Positions 56,412 to 64,000 of a DNA stretch of 64,000 bases are shown one piece after another. The notes under the pieces are model-generated. The model saw nothing but the letters and a program-made list of their open reading frames with translations, made no database searches and was not told the DNA's origin. The first letter of the stretch is position 1, and every line of letters begins with the position of its first letter. Made by a program: the position numbers and the translations under genes. The DNA lies in NCBI RefSeq assembly GCF_947498015.1, contig NZ_CANMIR010000003.1, positions 62,001 through 126,000 of the forward strand. The letters run 5' to 3'. The DNA comes from an uncultured Neptuniibacter sp. (GTDB lineage: Bacteria; Pseudomonadota; Gammaproteobacteria; Pseudomonadales; Balneatricaceae).

Positions 56412-56692
56412 TAATCTGTTTTTCTGCTATAGCTAGTAGCAGTTACTGACTTGTCCACACGGCTATCTCATCTGTGAGTTTACGCAATTTCTTACACCAC
56501 TTGCCCATGATATCCACTATCAGGTGGGTGCGTTTAGCCTGCCTGGGTGTACTACTGTTCACTAAGTGTTACACCCTGTAAATTTTGCGTAATACTATCA
56601 TTAACTATAGGTTATGTCTTATACAATTGTGGAATAAACAAACGGCTGCTTGCTTATTAAATAATCATTAGTCAATCTAATATAAGTTGTAG
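56412..56692 (-). promoter_or_regulatory. Promoter region of the metalloprotease gene
   Basis: About 280 bases without a gene. It contains the perfect inverted repeat TTACA-CCC-TGTAA (56569-56581), similar to TTACA-TTTT-TGTAA upstream of gspA. Likely carries the promoter for the riboswitch-controlled transcript. Confidence 0.4.
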
Positions 56693-56947
56693 TTAATCTG
56701 AAGATTCTTCAAGTGGGTAGGTCGGATGCCAATCATTTTCTAGTTCATCCCACAAAAGAATATAGGGGGCGGATGATGCATGAATGGAGGAGGGGTGGTG
56801 CCGTTGCTGACGACGTTTAAGGTCATGTATGAGGGTTTGTCTCCACTGAGTTGAGTTCGAGTGAGTATCCACCAGAATTGGTAACTTATTGGAATAGTCT
56901 TCCTTTAAACTCAGTACTGACTTTGGTTTGGAGCCTGCTATACGCAT
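56693..56947 (-). CDS. Small protein of unknown function
   Basis: 84 aa. Start at the ATG at 56947 with AGGA about 9 nt upstream. Soluble, His/Arg rich in the middle (KRRQQRHHPSS) and acidic at the C-terminus; no recognised family. Lies between the metalloprotease and the VpsR-like regulator on the same strand. May be real, but nothing beyond its ribosome site supports it. Confidence 0.4.
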   Translation of the reverse strand: MRIAGSKPKSVLSLKEDYSNKLPILVDTHSNSTQWRQTLIHDLKRRQQRHHPSSIHASSAPYILLWDELENDWHPTYPLEESSD

Positions 56948-57083
56948 GGTTCATTTCCTCTCCCCCATAGGTATTTCACGCAATGATTAAGCCAAATATA
57001 AAAGCCTATATTTTACAAAGCATTAGAAGAGATAGGAGGATTGATTGACCGTAATTGTCACACGTATGATACAGTTTTAACTG

Positions 57084-58457
57084 TTAACGCAGGTCGTACT
57101 TTTCTATTAACCGGTAGAGTGTGACGCGTGATACCCCCAGTATTTTGGAGGCCTTAGAGACGTTTCCATGTGTATAGTGAAGTGTGCTCCGAATTGCGAG
57201 CTCTTCTGCCTGATCCCGCGCTTTATCCAGTGTAATAATTTCATGGTTAACCTGATAATGCGATAGTCCCAGATCTGAAGCGGTCACAAGTCGGTTATCA
57301 CTCATTATCAGTGCTCTGCGGATGCGGTTGATCATCTCCCGTATATTACCTGGCCAGCGATGTGTATTCATTGCAGTAATGGCCTGCTTTGAAAAACCAT
57401 GGCATCTGTTTTGAACGCCCTCTGAGAATTTTTTAAAAAAGTAGTTAGCAAGTAACTCTATATCTTCATAGCGGTCGGATAGAGTGGGAAGGTGGATATT
57501 AAGAACGTTGAGGCGATAGTATAGATCCTCTCTGAAACGACCCTCTTCAACCGCTTTTTCGAGGTCAATATTGGTGGCTGCGACTATTCGTGCATTGATG
57601 TGGAGCGTTTCGACGCTACCGAGCCGTTCGATCGTTTTTTCCTCTAAGAAACGTAGTAGATAGACCTGAAGTTCGAGCGGCAGATCACCCACCTCATCCA
57701 GAAAAAGTGTTCCATCGTGCGCCGCTTCAATACGCCCAATTTTACGTTTATGGGCCCCCGTAAATGATCCTTTCTCATGGCCGAACAGTTCAGCATGGAT
57801 GAGCGAGTCAGGCAGTGCGCCACAGTTGATCGCAACAAATGCACCTTCGCAACGCGAGGATCGCTGGTGGATAGCACGGGCTACCATCTCTTTACCGGTA
57901 CCTGTCTCGCCCGTAATAAGTACAGGGGCGTCAGTGGCGGAGATCTTACGGATCTGAATGAATATTTTGCGCATAGTGTCACTAGCACCAACCATCTCAC
58001 TGGAACCAATGAGGTCATTGTCACTGTCATTCGCAGCTCTTAGCAGTGAAATCCCGTAGGCATGACCCAGTGTTGCCTTCAGGTAGTTAAGATTATTTTC
58101 CAGGGGCAGAGTGAAATAGTCATAAAAGTTTTCATAGATCAGAGTTCGGAAATCCTTATCTGCCAGATCTCCCTCCTCAACAAGGGCGATCCAAACCGTT
58201 CCATATTCATACCCTATGAGGTTGACGATATTTTCCTGTTGCTCTTTAGACAGGTGGCTTAGGTAGACCATACCTACCAGATAATTATGAGAGTGGATGA
58301 TACTTTTTGCCCGGAAGGCAGAGGTAACCCTATCTACTGACCAGTCAGTAAACGGGAATCTTTCGATGTTATTTTGATGCTTATCGGCAAGATCGAGGTA
58401 GACAGCCTTTCTTACACTTTCACCACTAATAAAAGCATCGTTAGACAGAGGTTCCAT
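57084..58457 (-). CDS. VpsR-like enhancer-binding activator
   Basis: About 457 aa. Start taken at the ATG at 58457 (AAGGAAA upstream); an in-frame start at 58496 adds 13 residues without a better site. Residues 1-140 resemble a receiver-like or VpsR N-terminal domain without an obvious phospho-acceptor Asp. The central AAA+ domain has Walker A GETGTGKE, the loop GSFTGAHK (a GAFTGA variant), Walker B GTLFLDEVGDL and RFREDLYYRLNV. A Fis-type HTH closes the protein (NVSKASKILGVSRVTLYRLIEKY). VpsR of Vibrio cholerae binds c-di-GMP and activates biofilm genes and the eps T2SS operon. Position between T2SS cargo and gspAB suggests control of these genes. Confidence 0.82.
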   Translation of the reverse strand: MEPLSNDAFISGESVRKAVYLDLADKHQNNIERFPFTDWSVDRVTSAFRAKSIIHSHNYLVGMVYLSHLSKEQQENIVNLIGYEYGTVWIALVEEGDLADKDFRTLIYENFYDYFTLPLENNLNYLKATLGHAYGISLLRAANDSDNDLIGSSEMVGASDTMRKIFIQIRKISATDAPVLITGETGTGKEMVARAIHQRSSRCEGAFVAINCGALPDSLIHAELFGHEKGSFTGAHKRKIGRIEAAHDGTLFLDEVGDLPLELQVYLLRFLEEKTIERLGSVETLHINARIVAATNIDLEKAVEEGRFREDLYYRLNVLNIHLPTLSDRYEDIELLANYFFKKFSEGVQNRCHGFSKQAITAMNTHRWPGNIREMINRIRRALIMSDNRLVTASDLGLSHYQVNHEIITLDKARDQAEELAIRSTLHYTHGNVSKASKILGVSRVTLYRLIEKYDLR

Positions 58458-58496
58458 GATGCTTTTCCTTATTTCCGTGTGCTTATAACTGCGCAA

Positions 58497-58718
58497 CCTA
58501 TCCTTTTGAGCACTTTATATTCACCCTGTCATTAAGTGTAGACGGGATATGAATGACCGGGTTGAAAGCTTTGCAATACACTGGTGTTAATCATGAGTTA
58601 CATTTTTGTAACTGCTCTATTTTGGCAGGAGAGTGTGAAAGTTAGTCATAACAGCTGTTGTATAAAGGAATAATGGCTCTGATGGTTCTATATTTATAGG
58701 ACATCAAAGGGAGATACG
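58497..58718. promoter_or_regulatory. Divergent region between the VpsR-like gene and gspA
   Basis: Contains the inverted repeat AGTTAC-N6-GTAACT (58596-58613, core TTACA-TTTT-TGTAA), a candidate operator. A TGGCAG box at 58624 is not followed by a correctly spaced GC, so no sigma-54 promoter is called. Confidence 0.45.
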
Positions 58719-60557
58719 ATGATGTACAGTCAATACTTTGGATTGTCTGAACCTCCGTTCTCGATAGCACCTGACCCTCGCTTTCTTTATATGAGTGATC
58801 AGCACAGAGAGGCACTTGCACACCTGCTGTATGGTATAGGAAGTAATGGGGGGTTTGTGCTCCTGACCGGTGAGGTTGGGACCGGTAAGACAACCGTTAC
58901 ACGCTGTCTGTTAGAGCAGCTTCCTGAGAGTACCGATGTTGCCTATGTACTCAATCCCAAATATACCGTTGAAGAGTTATTGGAAACGATCTGCGACGAG
59001 CTCGCCATTAGTGTCGAGAGGGAAGGTCTGGGGATTAAAGAGTATGTCGATGCGATCAATGGCCATCTGATTGAAAACCACCGGCGTAACCGAAACACAG
59101 TTCTGATAATCGATGAAGCACAGAACTTATCAGTAGATGTATTGGAAACGATTCGCTTACTGACCAATCTGGAAACAAATACCAAGAAGCTTTTACAGAT
59201 CATACTGGTAGGGCAGCCGGAGCTATCTGATCTGTTAGAACAGCAGGCGCTCAGGCAGCTTAACCAGCGTATCACCGCACGCTATCATCTTCGGGCGCTC
59301 CATCAAGATGAGATTCAGAGCTACCTCAACCATAGACTGGCGGTAGCCGGTGTTGATTGCCCGCTCTTTCAACCCGGCTCAATCAAGCGATTATATAAAC
59401 TGACAAAAGGGATCCCCCGGCTGATTAATATCATCTGTGATCGTGCCCTGTTGGGTGCTTACGTGCAGCGTGAAAGCACGGTTAAGGCTGAGGTTTTGGG
59501 AAAGGCTGCAGGTGAAGTTTTAGGTGATAGTAAAGATGACCATAGCAACTCGTGGCTTAGAGTGCCTGTAATGGCTGTGGTCTCATTGATTGTGATTGGG
59601 GTGATCTTTGTTGGATCTTTTTTCACGTCCCCTCAGCTTAAAGCCTGGGTTTCATCAACTGAGTTGATTCAACCGCCATCCTCTGAGGTGTTGAATAGTC
59701 AATCTGCCTCACTTGAAGATGAACAGTCAGCATCAGCGGTAATAACACCAGAAGATGAGAAGTTTGGCAGTGTGCCTTTAAACCAGAAGAGTGACATTCC
59801 TGATCTGGTGAATGAGGACATTGAAGCTGATGATAAGCTGCATGAGGTTAGAGCAGCACCGGTTATCAAAGAAGGGGATACGGCTGTAGTTGCTCAGTCA
59901 CAACCTCCGGAAAGTGTTGATAAAATTGCCATCACCAATCCAGCCAACTGGGCCTGGGAAAATAAGTCGGAAGCGGAGCTCAGTGAGGTACTCGCTTATC
60001 AGCATCTATTCTCGCTATGGGGAATTGAGTTCCAGCCTAAAGAGGATCCGGCAGTCTGCACATTTGCTGAATCAAACGGGCTCAGCTGTTATTTTCAGGT
60101 TAGATCGCTCAGTGAGCTGGCTAGTCTTAACCATCCTGCAGTACTCAAACTGTTGAATGCTGTCGGTGTTCCCTTTTACGTTACCTTGGTAGAGATCAAC
60201 GGTGAATACGCGGATCTGTATATTGCAGAGAGCAAACGCCGTGTAGCTTTGAAGGACCTGAAACTATGGTCTACCGGGAATATAACGCTGCTGTGGCGTA
60301 AACCGCAAAACTATAGACATCCGCTGTTGCCTGGTGCTCAAGGTGATCTGATCACCTGGCTGGACCAGCAGTTAGCAGTGGTACAGGGTCGGAATCCGAG
60401 AACACCCTCACCTGAAATTTATGATGAAGCGCTCGTTTGGCAAGTCAAAAAATTCCAGAGTAGTTTTGGTTTAATGGCGGACGGTGTGGTGGGACCCAAA
60501 ACAGCGATGCAATTGGCAGCAGTGACATCACAGTCGATTCCCAAGCTAAGAGAGTGA
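58719..60557 (+). CDS. gspA: GspA/ExeA-type AAA+ ATPase with peptidoglycan-binding domain
   Basis: 612 aa. The cytoplasmic AAA+ ATPase has Walker A GEVGTGKTT (51-59) and Walker B LIIDEAQNL. One membrane segment at about 283-305, followed by a periplasmic Ser/Glu-rich linker and a C-terminal peptidoglycan-binding domain (VKKFQSSFGLMADGVVGPKT). In Aeromonas, ExeA and ExeB bind peptidoglycan and help insert the ExeD secretin. Ends 12 bp before gspB. Confidence 0.92.
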   Translation: MMYSQYFGLSEPPFSIAPDPRFLYMSDQHREALAHLLYGIGSNGGFVLLTGEVGTGKTTVTRCLLEQLPESTDVAYVLNPKYTVEELLETICDELAISVEREGLGIKEYVDAINGHLIENHRRNRNTVLIIDEAQNLSVDVLETIRLLTNLETNTKKLLQIILVGQPELSDLLEQQALRQLNQRITARYHLRALHQDEIQSYLNHRLAVAGVDCPLFQPGSIKRLYKLTKGIPRLINIICDRALLGAYVQRESTVKAEVLGKAAGEVLGDSKDDHSNSWLRVPVMAVVSLIVIGVIFVGSFFTSPQLKAWVSSTELIQPPSSEVLNSQSASLEDEQSASAVITPEDEKFGSVPLNQKSDIPDLVNEDIEADDKLHEVRAAPVIKEGDTAVVAQSQPPESVDKIAITNPANWAWENKSEAELSEVLAYQHLFSLWGIEFQPKEDPAVCTFAESNGLSCYFQVRSLSELASLNHPAVLKLLNAVGVPFYVTLVEINGEYADLYIAESKRRVALKDLKLWSTGNITLLWRKPQNYRHPLLPGAQGDLITWLDQQLAVVQGRNPRTPSPEIYDEALVWQVKKFQSSFGLMADGVVGPKTAMQLAAVTSQSIPKLRE

Positions 60558-60569
60558 AAGGAAGGTACT

Positions 60570-61442
60570 ATGTCCTATATTCTTGATGCCTTAAAACACT
60601 CTGATTCAGAGCGACAGAAAGGCTCCATACCTGACCTTCAAAGCCAGCCTATAATCTATCATCGTCCTGCCAGGAGAGCGGGGATACGATGGGTCTATCT
60701 TATCCCTGTTGCCGTTATCGCATTCACTGCGGGGTATTTATTGCTGCCCGATAACCCCGGCCAAATATCGGTACCCCCTCCATTAGAGGATGAAATAATT
60801 CCCTTTGCTAAAACGGGTCTGTCTGCCACCGAATTGCCCCAGGATAACCGAGTTGAACAAGTTTCACCGGTCGAATTAGAGAAACGTGAAGAGAAGCGCA
60901 CAGAGCAATTACCCGTGAGGGGAACGGATCAAAATCAACTACTGACGATCTCTGAAGAGAGTATCAAAGATCTCTCTGGTATCACTTTTGAAGTTGCTGC
61001 TGTGCAACCTGTAAGGGAAAGTAATCTTACGGTGAATCCACCACGTTCAATTGAGAGCCATACAACACGTCCTACTGTCGCCGTTCCAGAAAAAACAGAG
61101 GCCGTTGATAAGCTGAAGAAGCCTGACGTTAATCGGATTACCGTCAATAAGCCACCTACAGTGGCCATGGCTGAATCGATAACACCCTCAGATAAGCGTG
61201 ATCCGTATGTTGGGGTCAGGCACTTTAAGCAACTGAGCAGCGAGATCAAACGGGAGATTCCAGCGTTAACCTTCTCCGTGCATATCTTTTCTGATACCCC
61301 CTCAGGCCGGATGGTTAAGATCAATAATAAAACCCTGAGAGAGGGGGGGATGCTTAATGGCGACCTCAGGCTGGAAGAGATTACAAAAGATGGCGTGATC
61401 ATGGTGTACCGCGGGCAGAGATTCTGGCGTGGCACACAATAG
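60570..61442 (+). CDS. gspB: GspB/ExeB partner of GspA
   Basis: 290 aa. Starts MSYILDALKHSDSERQKG, the typical ExeB/GspB N-terminus. One membrane segment at about 38-56, a long Pro/Thr-rich linker, and a C-terminal GspB domain (FSVHIFSDTPSGRMVKIN ... YRGQRFWRG). Works with GspA in secretin assembly. Confidence 0.92.
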   Translation: MSYILDALKHSDSERQKGSIPDLQSQPIIYHRPARRAGIRWVYLIPVAVIAFTAGYLLLPDNPGQISVPPPLEDEIIPFAKTGLSATELPQDNRVEQVSPVELEKREEKRTEQLPVRGTDQNQLLTISEESIKDLSGITFEVAAVQPVRESNLTVNPPRSIESHTTRPTVAVPEKTEAVDKLKKPDVNRITVNKPPTVAMAESITPSDKRDPYVGVRHFKQLSSEIKREIPALTFSVHIFSDTPSGRMVKINNKTLREGGMLNGDLRLEEITKDGVIMVYRGQRFWRGTQ

Positions 61443-61553
61443 ACTTAAATGAATATCCGCATAAAAATTAATGCTACTAAATTGGGATTCAATATTTCTT
61501 ATGGATATAAGAATATAAATTTGTATCGTAAAGATACCTACACTAAGCTCCTT

Positions 61554-61584
61554 GGGCCACCATCAATGATGGGGCCTTTTTTTT
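61554..61584 (+). terminator. Terminator of gspAB
   Basis: Nine-bp stem GGCC(A)CCATC/GATGGGGCC with one bulged A, an AAT loop and eight T. It sits between gspB and the convergent ppsR stop. Confidence 0.92.
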
Positions 61585-61589
61585 GCCTG

Positions 61590-62408
61590 CTAGTTCATAC
61601 GACGCTCTAAACCCGCCTGCGCCATGATACGTGTTGAGATCTCTTCAATCGAAAAGTTGGTGGTATTGATACAGGGGAGTGAGAGCTTTTTGAACAATTT
61701 CTCTACTTCACGCACTTCAAAATCACATTGGTCTAAAGATGCATAACGACTGTTGGGACGACGTTCATGGCGGATGGCCGCCAACTGAAATGGATCGATA
61801 GTTAAGCCGTATAACTTATGCTTATATTCTTCAAGAACCTTTGGTAACTTGTTGAATTCCAAGTCTTCCTCAGTAAGAGGGTAGTTGGCCGCACGGATGC
61901 CGAACTGCATTGCCATGTAGAGACAGGTCGGTGTTTTTCCGCAGCGTGAGACACCGACCAGAATAATATCAGCGTTTGCATACTGCTTTGTTCGGGCACC
62001 ATCATCGTTATCGATAGCAAAATTAACAGAATCAATACGGTCTTTATAACGGGTGCGCTCGACAATGCCGTGAGATTTACCCACCGAGTAGTTTGAGTGG
62101 GCGTCTAACTCGTTTTCTAGAGGCTTAAGAAAGCTGGAGAATACATCAATTTTGAATGCATTTGATTCCGCGATGATATTCCTGATCTCCTCATTAACCA
62201 CTGTATCGAATATGAGTGGCCTGATGCCATCGATCTCTGCCTGAGCATTGATTCGCATAACGATATCACTGGCTTTGTCGACGGAATCGATATAGGGCAG
62301 GGTGATCTGATCAAACTCAATACCATCAAACTGAGCCAGCAGACTATGACCCAAAGCTTCTGAGGTAATACCGGTGCCATCGGAGATAAAAAAAGCAGTA
62401 CGTTTCAT
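61590..62408 (-). CDS. ppsR: PEP synthase regulatory kinase/phosphorylase
   Basis: Bifunctional DUF299 enzyme that inactivates (ADP-dependent phosphorylation) and reactivates (Pi-dependent) PEP synthase. 272 aa. P-loop GVSRCGKT (residues 152-159) and the N-terminal [15 protein letters not shown] motif are conserved. Divergent from its target ppsA, the usual arrangement. Confidence 0.97.
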   Translation of the reverse strand: MKRTAFFISDGTGITSEALGHSLLAQFDGIEFDQITLPYIDSVDKASDIVMRINAQAEIDGIRPLIFDTVVNEEIRNIIAESNAFKIDVFSSFLKPLENELDAHSNYSVGKSHGIVERTRYKDRIDSVNFAIDNDDGARTKQYANADIILVGVSRCGKTPTCLYMAMQFGIRAANYPLTEEDLEFNKLPKVLEEYKHKLYGLTIDPFQLAAIRHERRPNSRYASLDQCDFEVREVEKLFKKLSLPCINTTNFSIEEISTRIMAQAGLERRMN

Positions 62409-62648
62409 AAAGTTTGTTACAGATAGCTAAGAAATTTGCGTTGACTATAACAGAAGTGAAACAACAATGACGCTAGTGTGTTGGTAGGATCATTATCCGT
62501 TGAGCAGTATGGAGTAACGTTAAAGCTGGAGCAGTTGTTTTTGATCACGATTTACATGCTTAGATAGGGATTTTTACAATCGAGTGCAGTAAGATCATGA
62601 AACATTATTATAACGATAGATTACAACACCAGAGTAGGAGATAGGCCG
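62409..62648. promoter_or_regulatory. ppsR/ppsA divergent promoter region
   Basis: 240 bases without a gene, AT-rich before 62640. A GGAG at 62637-62640 is the ribosome site of ppsA. No -35/-10 pair or operator was recognised with confidence. Confidence 0.4.
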
Positions 62649-64000
62649 TTGCAGAACTATGTACTGCGCCTCGATCAGGTAGGTATGAATGATGTAGAGA
62701 AGGTTGGTGGAAAAAACGCTTCTCTAGGGGAAATGCTACAACAACTCACCGGTGCTCACGTAAAAGTACCCAATGGTTTCGCAACAACGGCTGATGCTTA
62801 CCGAGATTTTCTTGCCCACGGTGAGCTTGAATCAAAGATAAACGATAAGCTGCATAAACTGGATACAAATGATATCCAGGCACTCAAGGATGCAGGTAAA
62901 ACGATCCGTACCTGGATAATGGAAGCGGACTTCCAACCGCAACTTGATACTGCAATAGAAACCTATTGGCAGGAACTGTCTGAATCAAATCCCAATATCT
63001 CAGTTGCTGTACGATCCTCTGCCACCGCAGAGGATCTGCCGGATGCATCATTTGCCGGACAGCAGGAAACATTCCTTAATGTGCGTGGGCTTGATGCCGT
63101 AAAGCACGCAATCAAGGAGGTGTTTGCATCCCTCTATAATGATCGTGCAATCTCTTACCGTGTACACCATGGTTTTGAACACAGTGAAGTAGCACTTTCT
63201 GCAGGCATTCAGCGGATGGTACGTAGTGAGAGCGGATCTTCCGGTGTGATGTTTACGCTGGATACCGAGTCCGGTTTCAACCATGTGGTGTTCATTACCT
63301 CCGCTTACGGCTTGGGTGAAACGGTTGTTCAGGGAGCGGTCAACCCTGATGAGTTTTATGTCTATAAACCGACACTGAAAATGGGTGCTCCAGCTATCAT
63401 TCGTAAAACACTGGGCTCAAAAGCGATCAAGATGGTGTATTCAGCGGATGACGCTGAGAGCCCGGTTAAAACAGTGCCGGTTTCTCCGGACGATCGGCAG
63501 TCATTCTCGATTGATGATAACGATGTGGAACAGCTTGCACATATCGCAATGGAGATTGAATCCCATTATGGCCGTCCTATGGATATAGAGTGGGCGAAAG
63601 ATGGTGATACGGGCGAACTTTTCGTCGTGCAGGCGCGTCCGGAAACGGTTAAAAGCCGGAGCAACCAGGCGGTGATAGAACGTTACCTTCTTAAAGAGAC
63701 CAGCCAGGTCTTAGTTGAAGGACGCTCTATTGGCCATCGTATTGGATCCGGTCATGTTCGTGTGATCTACGACATCAGTGAGATGGACAAGGTGCAGCCC
63801 GGTGAAGTTCTGGTCACCGATATGACAGACCCAGACTGGGAGCCTGTGATGAAACGGGCTGCGGCAATTGTGACTAACCGCGGTGGGCGTACCTGTCATG
63901 CTGCGATCATCGCTCGTGAACTGGGTATCCCGGCTATCGTGGGCTGTGGCGATGCCACTGAACAGTTCGTGAATGGCCAGTTGGTGACGGTTTCCTGTGC
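62649..64000 (+). CDS. ppsA: Phosphoenolpyruvate synthase, N-terminal part (cut by window end)
   Basis: Converts pyruvate, ATP and water to PEP, AMP and phosphate for gluconeogenesis. The start is a TTG at 62649 with GGAG 8 nt upstream; the first in-frame ATG (within [17 protein letters not shown]) is already inside the conserved region. Residues to about 340 are the ATP-grasp domain ([25 protein letters not shown]). The swivelling phosphohistidine motif [14 protein letters not shown] places the catalytic His at about 417. About 450 codons are present; the C-terminal PEP/pyruvate domain is outside the window. Confidence 0.97.
   Translation, partial: MQNYVLRLDQVGMNDVEKVGGKNASLGEMLQQLTGAHVKVPNGFATTADAYRDFLAHGELESKINDKLHKLDTNDIQALKDAGKTIRTWIMEADFQPQLDTAIETYWQELSESNPNISVAVRSSATAEDLPDASFAGQQETFLNVRGLDAVKHAIKEVFASLYNDRAISYRVHHGFEHSEVALSAGIQRMVRSESGSSGVMFTLDTESGFNHVVFITSAYGLGETVVQGAVNPDEFYVYKPTLKMGAPAIIRKTLGSKAIKMVYSADDAESPVKTVPVSPDDRQSFSIDDNDVEQLAHIAMEIESHYGRPMDIEWAKDGDTGELFVVQARPETVKSRSNQAVIERYLLKETSQVLVEGRSIGHRIGSGHVRVIYDISEMDKVQPGEVLVTDMTDPDWEPVMKRAAAIVTNRGGRTCHAAIIARELGIPAIVGCGDATEQFVNGQLVTVSC

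Noticed and set aside
58620-58640. Possible sigma-54 promoter before gspA (TGGCAG...)
   Set aside because: The -12 GC is not at the required distance.

Overview
The window looks like chromosomal DNA of a marine gammaproteobacterium, most like Oceanospirillaceae (Amphritea, Neptunomonas or Marinobacterium type). That is inference from E. coli-like orthologues and their order (rne divergent from rluC, sbcDC, rhlE, long-form ilvC, ppsR divergent from ppsA) mixed with Oceanospirillales/Vibrio-style accessory genes. No rRNA, CRISPR, phage or insertion sequence is visible. One tRNA gene is present (initiator tRNA-fMet).

Layout. 1-5.6 kb: 3' truncated rne (minus), then rluC, a KfrA-like coiled-coil protein and cysB. 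6.07-10.3 kb: a tight six-gene operon of unknown job that combines a pseudo-receiver/coiled-coil protein, two Roadblock-like proteins, an Aer-type PAS protein and a PhnD-like binding protein without signal peptide. 10.36-14.8 kb (minus): tex, trxC, ybiT. 15-24 kb: yciA, sbcD-sbcC-GNAT, an M50 site-2 protease and rhlE. 24.2-34.5 kb: J-domain protein, luciferase-like monooxygenase, yeaD, azlC/azlD with an AraC regulator, a GGDEF-EAL protein paired with a periplasmic molybdopterin-fold protein, modF and ilvC. 34.8 kb: tRNA-fMet. 35.9-46.3 kb: type II secretion operon gspE-F-G-H-I-J-K-L-M-(C/N-like)-D. 46.3-61.4 kb: a block that reads as T2SS cargo and accessories: a 1976-aa secreted repeat protein behind a long structured leader, a His-rich secreted metalloprotease behind a c-di-GMP-I (GEMM) riboswitch, a VpsR-like activator, and gspA/gspB. 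61.6-64 kb: ppsR and divergent ppsA, cut by the window end.

How it fits together. The most coherent story is c-di-GMP control of type II secretion: GspE has an MshEN-type N-terminus, the metalloprotease leader folds as a c-di-GMP riboswitch with a competing 12-bp helix, and the local regulator resembles VpsR, a c-di-GMP-responsive activator in Vibrio. An intact GGDEF-EAL protein is about 5 kb upstream of the secretion operon. The least explained piece is the Roadblock/PAS/PhnD-like operon at 6-10 kb, which looks like a cytoplasmic signalling complex whose ligand and output are unknown.
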